Both the position numbers and the translations under genes were made by a program. 64,000 bases of DNA from Nymphaea colorata (taxonomy: Eukaryota; Streptophyta; Magnoliopsida; Nymphaeales; Nymphaeaceae), in contig NC_045142.1 of assembly GCF_008831285.2 (NCBI RefSeq), positions 5,835,501 through 5,899,500 on the forward strand, written 5' to 3'. The notes beneath the pieces were generated by a model. That model worked only from the letters and a program-made list of their open reading frames with translations, did no database searches and was not told where the DNA came from. Positions 1 to 13,020 of the stretch are shown one piece after another (position 1 is the stretch's first letter; the number at the start of each line of letters is the position of its first letter).

Positions 1-3000
1 TAGTAGATATCAGTGTATAGAGTGACCTTAGACCTAGAATATTGAGAGAAAATGTATATATGTCAGAAAACTGAATAATAATGATATGTAATCAGAATCA
101 GGTAGGCATCCAAGTTATTTTCTTTTTACTCGGTAGCACAATAGAAAAATTATACAAGTAATATCATATGAACACAATTGTTGCCTGGATGCTCTAGGGA
201 ATTAGAGAAATTCCTATAGCTGATGCAATCTCAATATCGAAACTATGTCACCCGGATGCTCTCTTTGTCTCTCACATTGTGCCTCTCTACAGGAGTCACA
301 TTGTAAACTATAAATTGTCAAATTCACAACTGCTTCTGCATACATGATGGCAGACATAAAAGAATCTAAAAAGTTAAAAAACAGGCCACCTATGTCATGA
401 TAAGGAAGAAACAACAGAGACCTTCAAATTCGTACCATTCTGCAATTCCAGCATCAAAGTTACAAAATTCCCTTAATGCCCACTACATCGGTCAGCATAT
501 TTTCGATTCTTTGTTATGATTATGGAGGGGTGAAGTATTGCCTCTTTTCATCAACACCAGTTATTCAGACATGGATATGAAAGCTGAAGTCTTCTGAAAA
601 ATGTAACTACTAATTGTATATAACCATACAAAAAGACAATAACCTTATAGCACTAGAATGACAAACAGTTTACTGAACATTTGGCAAGAAGAAAGGAATC
701 TGGCCGGAATACAATCCCAGTAACACAAGACCATATTTATCCTTCAAAAGTGCACAGAGGAATTTGGAAAAATCAAAACTTGTAACCAGTTACTCTGGAG
801 CAAAAGAAATAAAAGGTAAAATTAATTCCAAAAATCCTTTAATTTCAATTTACAAAGAAGAAAATATACTTCTTTCTCCCAACTTGATTATCCTAATGCA
901 GAAGGTACTTGGTCAGAGGAAATTCTAAAAAAATGATAGAACTACAAGAGGAAAGATTGGAAATTACATGCTTCAGTAGGAATTAATGAACCAAATGTGA
1001 ACTTGCTTTTCAGAGTTTCACATGAGACAACATACCACATGATAAGACAGCACATGAACAGAAATAACAACCATGGACATCTCATTTTCAAGCACTAAAT
1101 AGCCCAGAAAAAACACATTATGCATGTATGTATGTGTGTGAATTCACCTTTTGCCTGTATACAATCAGATTTTACATATGCATTCTCTCGTCACTTTTTC
1201 CTCTTGTGCTTATTTTATCTTTTCCTTTTTCTTTTGGTGTATCTATAATGCCCCTTAAAGGCCCTTTAATTCTATGCTGTGACTAGTCAATTGAAAGTTG
1301 AAACAGGTAACATCTTCCTTTGGACCTAGCGCCCCTCTTGTTTACATGCATATTTTTATGCATTTACATGATTAATATCTGTAATTTACAGCTCTCCTCT
1401 CCTGTCAGCTATCCATCATTTTTGGCAGTTGATCTCATGTAATTTTCTATTTGTGTATATGCATTTATCAGGTTCATGGGATTCCTTATCTGAATTTATA
1501 CCTTATGCGCCTATTATGGAAGCATGATATTGCACATTTTCTTCTTACAGGGGCAAGTTAAAACCCTTGCTCTGACACAACACCCTTAGCAATCTCTCGC
1601 TATGCCATATAATCGATTGAGCAAAACCCTTGTCTTGCCTTACATTTAAACAATAAATAAATTCCAAACAAGTTAAAAAATAAAGTGCATTAGTCAAATC
1701 ATGGGTCCTTAGTAACATAAAACATACCTACTATGGCAAATAAATTTGACGAAAAAACTATGAAAGGGTCATGTGTAACTCCAAAGACTGCTGGTATTGA
1801 ATCCACCTGAAAAACAACAGCACCCATTTTAACCACTCCACAAGGCTTAGGCAGAAAGCTGACATCACAGTCAATGCACGTAGATTAGACAGGAGTAACT
1901 TACTGCAAACGCAATGTCACTAAGTTCAATAACAGCAACAGTGAGAAGTAGAGGCGTTGCCTGTCTCAAAAGAAATACCAGGAAATTCTGTCAAATTTTG
2001 AAAGTTCAAAATACAAAATGCATGTGACAGTTAAATGATCACCAGAGTCATCATATGCTCAGGAAAGGTACAGACAAAAGTGTATAGCTCCATAAAGCAA
2101 ACAAAGGATAGAGAAAAGACTAGACTGGCATTGGAGTAAAAGGATGGAGGAATGCATAGGAGGCTTTGGTCCCTGCCCTGAAATTTTTTAAATTAAAAAA
2201 GTTTATATAATGAAAAATTTATAAAAGTGTCCATTGCCTCCTCCTTTAGAAATTTTGATAAATTAATAATGGTCCTCCAGACGAAATTTCTGGTTTTGAC
2301 TCTAGACAACACCACAATGAACTGGGAACAACAAAAGGCATACCTTCTTGATACCATCTTGCAAGGTGAAGAACCGATCCTCATCATAGTAAGCTGTTAA
2401 CATTAAGGAAAAGCACAAGCACCATAAGCCTTTTAACTCAGGGATACAAGATATAGCCAGACACTCATATCTTCAAAAATGGTTTGTCTTCAGCACTTGG
2501 CACCAATATATACACTTCGATTAGACGTAAGAAGCAATAATGACAAGAATAGTTTTGGTGAATGACCAAAAACAGGTTACCTCCCTTTCATATATTTATG
2601 AAGCAAGCACTTGTCAGATGGACAGCACGTTCAATAAAATAAAATAAAAAAGAAGAAGAAAAAGGTGAATATTCACGCTTTTTGATGCATGTATAGAAGG
2701 CAGAACCTATGCCAACCCAATTGATTTAGCCTGTTTTGGCCTCTTCCCAATAAATGCTTATGCCTAACTCGACATTGCAGTCCATTAATGCTCTTTTGTG
2801 TGTGTGTGTGTGTTTATAGAGAGAGAGGGAGGAATAGTATCTTGCACACTTGAGTGCAGAAAACTAGATAAGTATCTTGATTGTGTGTGCTTTTTCACAA
2901 AATTAAACGTAAGGATATAAACCCATATTGAAAACCTATAGGTGTACTAAAATCATCCCATTTTGATGTTTAAAACTTAAGGATTTAAAAACTAATTGTT

Positions 3001-6000
3001 TGAGATTTCTTGGTTTATACAATCCAACAACCTACTCTTCAGAAAGACATACTTCTTGTTTCATATTTCCATGGTGCTGAGACAACCATTGACATCTAAA
3101 AAGATGTAAAACTGATTCTCAGCGAAGTCCTAAGAGCATTCATGAACACCGAATATCTACAAAGATGTAAAACTGATTCAGAAAAGTCCTAGGGACATTC
3201 ACGACCACCGAATAGGAAGGCATCCATGTTGGAGATGCCCAAACTGTTTTCAGAGACTCACAAATGGCACTTGTATTACTTATTTACACTGCTGGCACCA
3301 TTTTATATTTCTGACAGTTTCCTGCATAGTAGCATATGCAAAACTTTCTGGACACTGACTCCTGCCTCGAGTTGTTGTTCTGGATTCCATGTGTATGCTT
3401 TTATAAGTTTAGCTCTTCATTCAACCTGGAGTAGGCAGTCACCACTCCTCAAGTCAGAAAATCTAGTCTGGTTGTTGTTTATTTATGTTGTACCAACAGG
3501 TGAAAATTGAACCCATACAGCCCGGCAAGTGCAAAATTTTGAATTTGTGTGTTCATTCTCCCAGAAAGACTTATGGGCTAACATCTTTACATGGAACCAT
3601 ATTGTATATTTGCATATTCTTGATTTCAAAAATACCAATGAAGAGAAAAGTTGGACGAATGCTCCATAAGACTCATAATAAGCAGGAAAACCATAGTTTG
3701 CATAGAAAACCAAATGATAAACAGTTGATTGCACATACATATATAAGTTTACATAGCCATGTACTAGCTGTGCTAATGTTAGTTGCAAATGAAAACCTAA
3801 ACAGAACTGGCTGTTGGTGGTGGTCAACAGAACATTGCAGCACAGAAAGAACTCTCTGGGTTTTGAACAAGTCAACACAGAAAATGCATCTGTTGAAACA
3901 GAAGATTATGCTTTGAGAATACAGAAGGAGAAAAAAGGGATTACATGTGACAGGGATAAATTTCTGGCATAACTTCAAAATGAAATTATTTGACAAATCG
4001 TCCTCTTCATCATCTCCTTCAAATAGCTGAAAAAAAAAATGAAAATACATTATTATGCAGAAGGTACAGTGGCAAAGATGTCAATCTAATAAAAAAACAG
4101 AACATGTCCACCAGCATGTTTGCATTTTTCCTGCAACAGTTACATGGTCAACCATTTTATTTTAAAACATGAACAGATGTTTTACAAGGCATAAAGTTTT
4201 TGCTGGATTATGACACAATTTTCCAGATTACCAGTGGAAGAAATTATTGACTTGCCACTTGCTCAATGTAATAAGCATGGAATGCATGTGTTGGATGTTG
4301 ATTAGCTGCTAACCATTCACAAATATAAAATCCAATAAATTTGAAGGAAAAGAAAAGGCAACATTGTTGTATCAAAGGTAAAATAAACATAAACTTTTTA
4401 AACAAAAAGCTCCTTATTGATACCTTGTATGACGAGTAAAGAAGAACTGCAGCTAACAGTAAATTCACTGCCTCGAATCTCTGAATGCAGTGGAATACCC
4501 AAATCAAAACTTGACGTACTAGAAAGAAAGTAATAATAACTAGGACGGAAGCCGAAAGTTGCAGACCTCTATAGTAGCAGTTCCAAGCGCTATCATTATT
4601 GCACGAAAGACAATTGCACCAGCAATGCCATAAGAAAGTACTCGCTTCTGTTGGATTACCAGGAATTATTAACAACAGTTTTAGATTATCGAATTATATA
4701 CAGTAACCATATACCTGATATGGTGGGGGAACTTTGAAGTACTTGAAGATTAGAACAAAGACAAAAAGGTTATCCACCGACAAGCTTTGCTCCAACAGGT
4801 AACTGAAACATGAAAAGATAATCTTAGAACCACTACTGAAGGTGCAAAGAACATGGGAGAAAAAAAAGATTTGGATGGTTGTATCTTTAATATGTGAAAC
4901 AGTTAGAGCCCTTCCATGAGAGTCCAGGGATTCCGCTGCCATCACCTCTTCTGCAACAGCAAGACCAAAGACCCAGCACGAAGTCCCCAGTAGCTCCCAC
5001 AATATTTTACACCCTATAGCTCCCACAACATTTTACACCCTATGCTCCGTTCCCAGCCACCTCAGACAGAAAATATAAGTAAATTTAACAACCAAACAGG
5101 TCATCAATGACAAATACCGAAGTCTTATCCTCCGCATGGGGTTTATCCTCCTCAAGTGCCAGCCAAACCCTGTTTCAGCTCATGATGTTCATAAGAAGTG
5201 CCCAAAGGAATCCAGCAGGTGACATTTTGGGTCACATGATTGCCAATGACTCAAATGGGAGGAGGATGTGGTTATTTAGGTTCATGTTAGAATATATATG
5301 CAGCTATTACTATCTATACCAATTTTTAAGGATATTTCAGGTCGACGATATCATGTGTTGGCAGCACATAAGGAGCAAAAAGATAATACTAGCAAGGAAT
5401 TCTAAACAAGTGCATGCTGGGAAGTGGTTACGAGCATTTATGATCTCAGTGAAATGCTATGGGGCTTCTTTTGCTAGGTACTCATTGCAGAAAAGGACTC
5501 TGTCTTCAAGAGATACTAATAGCAATGAGAGTAATTTTTTGAGGAGCAAGGGCAGTCCTTCACCTTGCCTGCTATTTGTCAAAACAAGGATCTATCTCTT
5601 TGGCAGATTTTATCTGTAATGATCCTTGTAAGATTCAGAAGCACTCTAAGGAGGCATCCAATTGCTCTAGATCTCAAATCCAAAAACCTTTTTTGTCAAG
5701 GGGTTACACCTTAAATCCATGGTTTTGTCAGACACCAAATTTCCAAACCATGGATTTAAGATCCCCGTTATCTTTCAAATCTATAAATCGATAGTCGGGT
5801 AGTCTTTGGATACATGGACTACGGATACATGAAGGATTGTAATCCATGCATCTTCAAATAAGGGATTTGTAATACATGTTGAAAACAATGGATTTGAGAT
5901 AGGTTCTCAAATAACCTTTGATCTGACCAACTGCCCCCTAAGGGCTTTAAAAAGTTCGGCATAGTAAACCTTTCTAGTGTACTCCTGTGATTCTGTCCTT

Positions 6001-7970
6001 ATTGTCTTCTGTATATGAGTTTATAGGACTGCCAAGTGTCTCACTTCCTTTAACCTTCAATCATCAATGAGCTCCTCTAGTTGATGTTTAGCAATGGGCC
6101 AAACTTGTTTGAATAACTGAACCATGTAGAGGAACGAGGATAGTCAAGTGCATATAATAACCCATACTGGTCAAGCTCGGAATAGGATAGCATAATATAA
6201 AAATGATTAAGAACTTAGAAAAATTAAGAAACCAAAAAAAAATTAGTAAAATGCTATAGCGCACAAGTAAACCACTTAAAAAGAATATAAAATTAAAGAA
6301 CCAAGCTAGGATGATGCTGCCATGTTCATCTTGTGTAGTTAGACAGAAATTATTCGACTCCAGAGCGGTCTTGCCATTATCATACCCAGCAAAAAATTCA
6401 GAGGCCTTGTCAACTCCTTCTTTGAACCCTACGAAAGTCCCAAATGCCACAGCAGCACACACCTACACAATTGGGGGTCAAGTGTCTAAGAAGACAGGCT
6501 TCATCTGATTAATAATTGGACAAGAAACAATAAAGAGAAAAAGGCGAAAAGGAGTCCCCTTCCTCCGTTCCACTCAGAAAAGCTTAATTGCCCTTAATAA
6601 CTGCAGAAAGCAGTACCAGCCATTATTGAAAAGAATTGCTTGCTAAATGCTCCTAATAGTTCAGTCATTCAGTGTCCCAACGGGTATTTGCAAATTAATT
6701 TTTTTCATTAAGAAAGGAAAAACTTGAATTTCTTAAGCAAAATTTAGAAAATAATTAAAAATGTAAAATTTAGAAAATAATTAAAAATGTATCTAACATG
6801 TTATCCATAAGCAGCTAAGTACGTGCTTCTAATTTCAAATGAAACTGATGAAATTGTACTTACCCAAAACACGACCGTTCTTATGGACGACAGATAATTC
6901 TCTGCAGCTTCTTCCTTTGACTCCTTGTGACTTCCAAGTGAACGATTACTGTGAACGGAGCTACTGGTTTTTGCATCCTCATCTGCTTGAGAACCCTCAT
7001 TTTCCACGTATTCTACAAGCTCATTTCATAAAAAAAACTATAAATTGCTCTCAGAGAGATGCATGGTGATTTCATCACTACGTTACTTCCAGATAGATGC
7101 ATGACCATTTCATTATTATTTTATCCTTAAGTAGAATCATGAATTATTAAACGCTAAAAAAATAAAAATAACATAAATTTCAACTAAACGCTTTCTTTTT
7201 GTGGCATAGCTTGATACCAAATTAGTGCAGTATTCCAGTTTTGTCCCATTTATGCAGTGGGTGCAGCGACCACCATAGGGCCGAAACTTTGGAATTCTGA
7301 ATGAACAACCCTACCATCATCTGAACCCCGCAGACTCTGGACGGCGTTCCGAAATCAACATCCCCCTCCAAAATTTGCAATACGTCGACCGCATTAAACA
7401 ATTTCGAAGGGAATGCATGGATGAACCGATGTATCCAGAGTAAACCAGGATACTTTGATCCTATGAACCGCGAGTTATCCAAAGTAAACCAGGATACTTT
7501 GATGCTATGAACCGCGAGTTGTATCCCATCCTTCTTAGTGGACAAGTGGCGAGTTGTATTCACAAAATATACGACAAAAACCAAACAATTCAACACTTCC
7601 GTTACCCGAGTAAGCGACACCATCCTGCTCCGAGTCTCTGTAGCAAGAAATCGGCGAGAAAATCCGGCCAAGAAGCCGATAATTCGACTCTGAGAGCGAA
7701 CGCAAGAAAAAACATAAATCTGAAAGAAACGAAACCCAACAAACATGGAGGGATGAGAACTCATCAGAAGGGATAGGAAGTCGGACCTAACGGAGTCGAA
7801 GAGAGAGGCGGGCATGGACAGCGAAGAACTCGAGAGGAAGGCAGGGAGGAGAAGCAGTGACCCTTCCAAGATTTCTTGGGCTTCCTGAGGGTGAATTGGG
7901 GAGGAGACAACTTGATCAAACCGGGAAGTGGCAGGTGGACAGGGTGGTGGACGAGTGACGCCACACCCAT
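1..7970 (-). CDS. TERC: TERC-like thylakoid integral membrane protein (3' end off the window)
   Basis: Exons in coding order: 7970-7787, 7012-6864, 6462-6386, 4802-4715, 4647-4567, 4480-4424, 4026-3945, 2393-2344, 1960-1904, 1806-1728 and 33-1 (continues left). All introns are GT-AG and phases join without a break, giving 312 codons; roughly 60-70 more are expected outside the window. Residues 1-61 are Ser/Pro/basic-rich, like a chloroplast transit peptide; 63-105 are polar and acidic. The TerC membrane domain starts near 107. Both conserved acidic motifs are present: SVDNLFV (Asp147) and [14 protein letters not shown] (Glu268, Asp271, Asp277), the presumed ion-binding sites in the membrane. 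The start ATG has A at -3 and G at +4. Arabidopsis TERC is needed for thylakoid formation and insertion of thylakoid membrane proteins; that role is carried over by homology. The exon 1 donor (gtccga) is weak but keeps phase. The 1.7-kb intron 34-1727 and 1.55-kb intron 2394-3944 hold no recognisable gene. Confidence 0.93.
3091..3213. repeat. Imperfect tandem duplication, period about 61 bp
   Basis: Both units contain aaagatgtaaaactgattc followed by agtccta and a degenerate cattca-accgaat segment. It lies in the TERC intron 2394-3944. Confidence 0.6.
5650..5938. mobile_element. Tourist-like (PIF/Harbinger) MITE in a TERC intron
   Basis: A 289-bp unit inside the 1.6-kb intron 4803-6385. It is flanked by TAA on both sides (5647-5649 and 5939-5941), the usual 3-bp target duplication of PIF/Harbinger elements. 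The ends are imperfect inverted repeats: the left begins GGAGGCATCCAATTG, and the right, read inward on the other strand, begins GGGGGCAGTTGG. Inside is a 16-bp hairpin with arms at 5710-5726 and 5745-5760, cores aaatccatgg and ccatggattt. There is no coding capacity. Other copies of the atggatttgagat motif lie elsewhere in the window. Confidence 0.6.
7433..7520. repeat. 44-bp tandem duplication
   Basis: Two 44-bp units, differing at two or three bases, share the core aaaccaggatactttgat followed by ctatgaaccgcgagtt. They lie in TERC intron 1, so they do not alter the protein. Confidence 0.85.
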
Positions 7971-8008
7971 CCTTCCTGGTTTCAGAGCGAGCGAGCGAGC
8001 CAGAAAAA

Positions 8009-8024
8009 GAGAGAGAGAGAGAGA
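8009..8024 (-). promoter_or_regulatory. (CT)8 tract in the presumed TERC 5' leader
   Basis: Perfect (GA)8 on the plus strand, so (CT)8 on the coding strand, about 40 bases upstream of the TERC start codon. Such pyrimidine tracts are common in plant 5' leaders and can bind BPC/GAGA-type factors; the regulatory role is inference. Confidence 0.4.
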
Positions 8025-8504
8025 CGCAGAAGAGTGCGGATGAGTGGTACGAACAGTGGACGTTGTTGAGTTCAGATGTCGCATTCGCATGAGGTTGGGA
8101 TTGAGAGAAGGCACAGGCCAAAAGTGATCGGTCCGAGAACTGGTTGCTTTGCCCCACCGCTACTTCACAACGCATCAGGGAGGGTGAGTCGATCATATGA
8201 CCTGCTATAATGACTAATTTCTGTTACAAAATTGTGTGCATTGTTTGCTAAAAGTTGAGATGTAATTTATTACTTGCTTTTTGTATTTTTTTAGTTGAAT
8301 CTGATGCCAATCATCAGTTCAATTTAAAAGAATGTTAAAGAACAAAAAAAATTGAGCATCAGTTCAATTTAAAATCAGTTCAATTTAAAAGAATGTCAAA
8401 GAACAAAAAAAAATTAAGCGAGAATGTCATAAGGTTGAGGCTTCTAACTTTTTTCACATTCATGTATCTTATATAATTGCAACATGAGTGTGAGGAAATA
8501 ATTT

Positions 8505-8674
8505 CAAGGGTTTTTAGAGTACTAGGCAGCAAGGCTGTTCATCTTATAAGGAAATTGGGTTCAAATCCTAAGTTATTAGTTGTCACGTTCCAAAGTGTGA
8601 ACCCTAAAAGGTGGTGGCTTCTATTTCAGAGCGGGGTAAAAACCCACTCACCCTTAAAAGAAAAAAAGAAAAAA
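8505..8674 (+). mobile_element. Possible tRNA-derived SINE
   Basis: The segment has an internal Pol III promoter layout: an A-box-like taggcagcaagg at 8523 and a perfect B-box-like ggttcaaatcc at 8558, about 35 bases apart as in tRNA genes. It ends in an A-rich tail (8656-8675). Imperfect direct repeats flank it: agtgtgaggaaata at 8487 and agtgtgggaatata at 8675, which may be a decayed target duplication. No tRNA cloverleaf can be folded, so it is not a tRNA gene. Confidence 0.4.
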
Positions 8675-11600
8675 AGTGTGGGAATATATATTGTCACACG
8701 ACAACCTACTTAATCATCAGCATACATGAGCTAATCTCACAAATATGAGATAATAAGATAGTAACAAGCACCACTCAAAAGTGCGGAGCAATAGGGAAAC
8801 TACATTTCACTGTTGAGATAGCATTCTATTTCAAATTCGACTGGCTTTCAGCATATCATGCATATATGTTTGTGCCAATATCATAATTATACACTTTGAT
8901 CACAAATAACATGAGATATGCATGTTTACATTTTATGGACATACTCAAGCACATATGGTATATTACATACTTCAATGTCAACCCAAGTGACATGGGTATG
9001 GGTAAGTTTTTGGGTATGGCACGGAGATATAGGTACAGACACGATAACTTTATAAAATATGGGTATAGGGATATGGTGTGCGTTGTGTGCAAAATAATAC
9101 ATGCAAAATAATACAAAAAGGCCAAAATGAAAGCAACATTTTAAATGAACAAGCGATGTAATATGAACATTATATGTTAATAAACAACTTTAAAAAACAG
9201 AATCAAAATTGAGTTAAAAAAATAAATCAAACAAAATTAAGTAGTTTAGATCGGCTTTGAGCTAAAATATACCCAATTGTGTCCAAGTACCTACTTTAAG
9301 AACGGAGTATAGCAACATTGGTATATGGGCATTACTGAAGTACTCATGTGACTTAGTTGCCAACTTACCATCTAGAGTTGAATTACCCAGTGAAACAATA
9401 AAGGTCTCTCACCAAAAAATTGAGCAATAAAAGTTCCTACAATTCATCATTTCATGTTGATAATACTATGTATTTCATTCAAGTGATTTGCAATAGGACT
9501 TCCCTCATTTAATTTAAGATTCAGCAATTCTCTTATAAAAAAGGCATTGATTCTAGCCGCCTATCTTTCATAGAGATCGTGCACTTTTAGCCACAATGAT
9601 TTCAGGTAAGATGAAAGACACTCTTATTTAGCCTTTGTCTGGTCCTGCCAATTTTTTCCATTATAACAACTACAATTTGTCATCCGTCATATCTTGCGGG
9701 TTGTGCTAAATGCCACTGATGGTTGCATTGAAATGTCTATAACGTAGAAGATTAATTTTGCCTTCCATATGATCTAAGTACTTCCCGTTAACGAGAGCAT
9801 TCCACTACCAGTAGAATGGTGTCAACTCTTTATCTTGCTTAAAAATAAGCAGTATTGAACTTGTGTTTTGATACTAGTGTGTGAAAACACTTGGAAGACT
9901 AGAACTAGTTTTGTGTAAGCTCATCAAATCTGATTTAGCACATTCAATAGAAGGTTTACAAAGTCTAATTTGGACTGGCAAGTCAAACATTGTGAAACAA
10001 ATTCTGCGATATCTCATTTTATCCTATTCCATCAATAGTTCTTTTTTCAGGTTTGGCACCTCCTATCACATTTTACGTGCACACACACATACACACAAAG
10101 AGAGAGAGAGAGAGAAAGCATTGATGTAAGTTTTCCTCAAGTAAATATAGCTTCTGATCACTATGATTTTAGTTGTACATCTGTTTTCCTGGATACAGTT
10201 CCATTGAGCCGCTACCTTTACTACATCATGAGTTAGAAAGCGAGAGTAGTCATATTCTGAAGATTACATTAGCTTACTGCCACTCTCATGTTTCAAGTTC
10301 ATATAGTAAGAGAAAGTTTAAAAGACCTATAATGAATTAAATAACAGTCATTTGAACATGTACTCTAGGGTTTTTAACTTACCTAGCTTGATAGGGCAGG
10401 CTTCATTTTCTCTTGATATTAATGGTATTATTTTGAGTATATATAGATATCTACTGGTGTTGGCGTGTAGATGCATATGTGGATGTACATGTTGCTTCAT
10501 GGTGTCATATTCTTCTTCTTCCTCTTCATATTCTTCTGCTTTTAGATAATGAAGAAGCAAACATGGGGACCGTTGGAACTTGGAATCAGACTAGGGAGCA
10601 AAATGGGGTCACTCAGAGCTTAGTTCTTCTTGTTAACCACATGTATGTTCAAGTTTGAAAATAAACTTGACAAACAATTGTAGCTTAATTATACTTCTAA
10701 TTCTACTATCTCTAACTTTGACAAATAGTTCAAAAGTGGACCACTACGTATAGATTTAGAAGTATAAAACTTTCTTCATTGCAACATTATTTTTCACAGA
10801 ATTGAGGTAGCTCGACTTGAACCAATTAGCTTAATTTCTTCCATTCACACAAATTAACCAAACATGAAATCACTAAAATTTGAAGATCATGCAGCTTTGA
10901 TTCTAATATTCTCAATCAGATCCAAAAATGAATCAAAGACTTTCACTTTATCTTATTTTATTTACTTTACTGTGTCTTTTTTTGTTCCTTTTTTTTTTTT
11001 ACTTTTACTATATTTCTTACTATGTTTGATGCTCATGAACACAGAAATGAAATTAGTTTTAGATTTTGTTTATCGTCTCATTTATCTTGTTTAGACAGTT
11101 GATGATTTAAGGAAAAGCAAGATTAAATTTCATGTTATTATGATGACCAAAATGATTAGGAAAAGAGTACATGATTTTTTATTTTTTAAACTTAAAAGTT
11201 TCAGTTGTTTCCAAGAGTAAAACATTCAATTATTGTCCCTTCCCCGCTAAAAAATTCATCCTGTTACCTTTTCGTAAAAATAAAACACTCACACCTGGGT
11301 GTTTAACTCTAAATCTTCTTGAACATAAAAATTTTGCACTCAACTAGTCAGGTTGCCAGGACTCATCTATCCTGCATTGTGCCAAAGCAAGAAACTCAAA
11401 TGCATCAAAAGTGGTCTGTTACTCGGAAACTTTTCCAAGATTGACAAAAAAGATGGATGCTAACTACTAATTATTAATCCCTTGCAACATATATAAGCCA
11501 TAAAAACTGGCTAATGGTGTATGAAGTTGTTAAGCTCACTCTTGGAATGTACCTTCACACACCCAGCTGAGAGTGCATACTTCTTTAAGATTGAGACCAT

Positions 11601-12956
11601 TTCATTTAGAACTTATTCTAATTGCCTCCTTATTTCTCTATTTTCATGTTTGAGTTTCCACTTTGCTTTTTTGTTTCTAGTGATTTCTAATTGATTAGGC
11701 TCTGATGTCAATACAGTACCTACACACAACTGGTTAACGGATGTTAAGGAATACAGAGGATTTCTAGATATATGAAAGAAAGGTTAATAAAATGGTTTCA
11801 GTGGTTCAAGTCCATGTTAGTCTGCTTGTTAGGCAGAGTGGTGCTGGGCACTTGATCATGGTTAGAAGAATATCTCAATGTCAAAATTTACGAGTTTTGT
11901 GACTTTCATGCTTTCAATCTTCATTCTTCTCTGTGTGTGTGTGTGTGTGTGTATTGATGCCATGTTCAGCTTGCCAATATTATCTTAAGTGTTGCATAAG
12001 TTCCTAGTTCCTATACAGAAACGAAACCACAATTTTTTATTGAAACATTGTCCCCACTTCCATTTGGCATTGAAGGTGCATATGTCATTTTCAGTATGGT
12101 TAGGTTGTGCTAGGTACTGTATCAGTTCATATTCGGAGGCCAAACCATAACTCTGTCTTCAACATTTTCCAGCTTCTGTTTGATTTTGAAATCCATGACA
12201 TGCATACTGGACATCTTTGAGTCACTAGTGCAGGAAGAACAAGCAAACTGAATCAGAGAATAATCTTCATTAACATCTGTAGTTTATGAGATGGCTCCAT
12301 GAATATTCTGACCACGCTTGTGTTTGATCGTATGACAGTCTATGGATAATGGCACAATCCAGTAGAAGGAACTTATATTGGAAAAGGCAGGTCTCTGTAA
12401 CTCATCATAGTTTGTGGCATGGTGCTGACACAATGTGAATCGACCAATATGGGCCGAAAATCGAGGATGTTGACAACAGCAAGGTGGTAAATATTTATTG
12501 GTCTTCCTGCAAATGATTCTCTTTGTAGGTTTCCTTTTAAGCATATATAGCTCATTTCAGTGAAAGTCAGTTGTGCAGTTCGAACAGGCCGAAGAACCAT
12601 TTGCTGATATCATCCATTTTCTTTCAACCATTCGACCTTTGCTCTTGACCTTGATAATAATATAGTTCTACTGAAAAATGTTTTGAATATACACTAACCA
12701 GGAAAAAGGCTCAATTTTCTTGTTTATGATATTGACTTTACTGCTGCCATTTAGTTCCAATCTGCTCACCAGATTCTCTTAGTTGGTCCTTATTTTACAA
12801 AATTAAAAAAATCCTTTGCCTCAAGTTATTGTTTAATTTCTTCCAACACTGTCCAAGAAATTTTTAGCTAGTTTGGGATCAAGGTTCCATGAACCTGAGC
12901 TCATACATCTCTGATATTTTCTTTATCTGAGTAAAATCATTAAGCACAACTCAACA

Positions 12957-13020
12957 GGAGCTCCACCCACATTGCTGGGCATTGGGGCTTACCTTGAAGA
13001 AAATCAAGAGCTTATTAGCA
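12957..13020 (+). other. Isolated exon-like segment, unidentified
   Basis: A 64-base open segment lies between an acceptor-like ttaagcacaactcaacag and a donor-like AG/gtttgt. In the second frame it reads APPTLLGIGAYLEENQELIS, faintly like the YL(D/E)EN-x-x-LI start of the SSXT domain of GIF/SS18 coactivators. I could not find the rest of such a domain nearby. It may be a gene relic, one exon of an unrecognised gene, or chance. Confidence 0.15.

Noticed and set aside
7222-8196. 324-codon minus-strand open frame across the TERC start region
   Set aside because: It is in a different frame from the transit-peptide exon and runs through the splice donor; the frame starting at 7,970 joins the next exon in phase and leads into the TerC domain.
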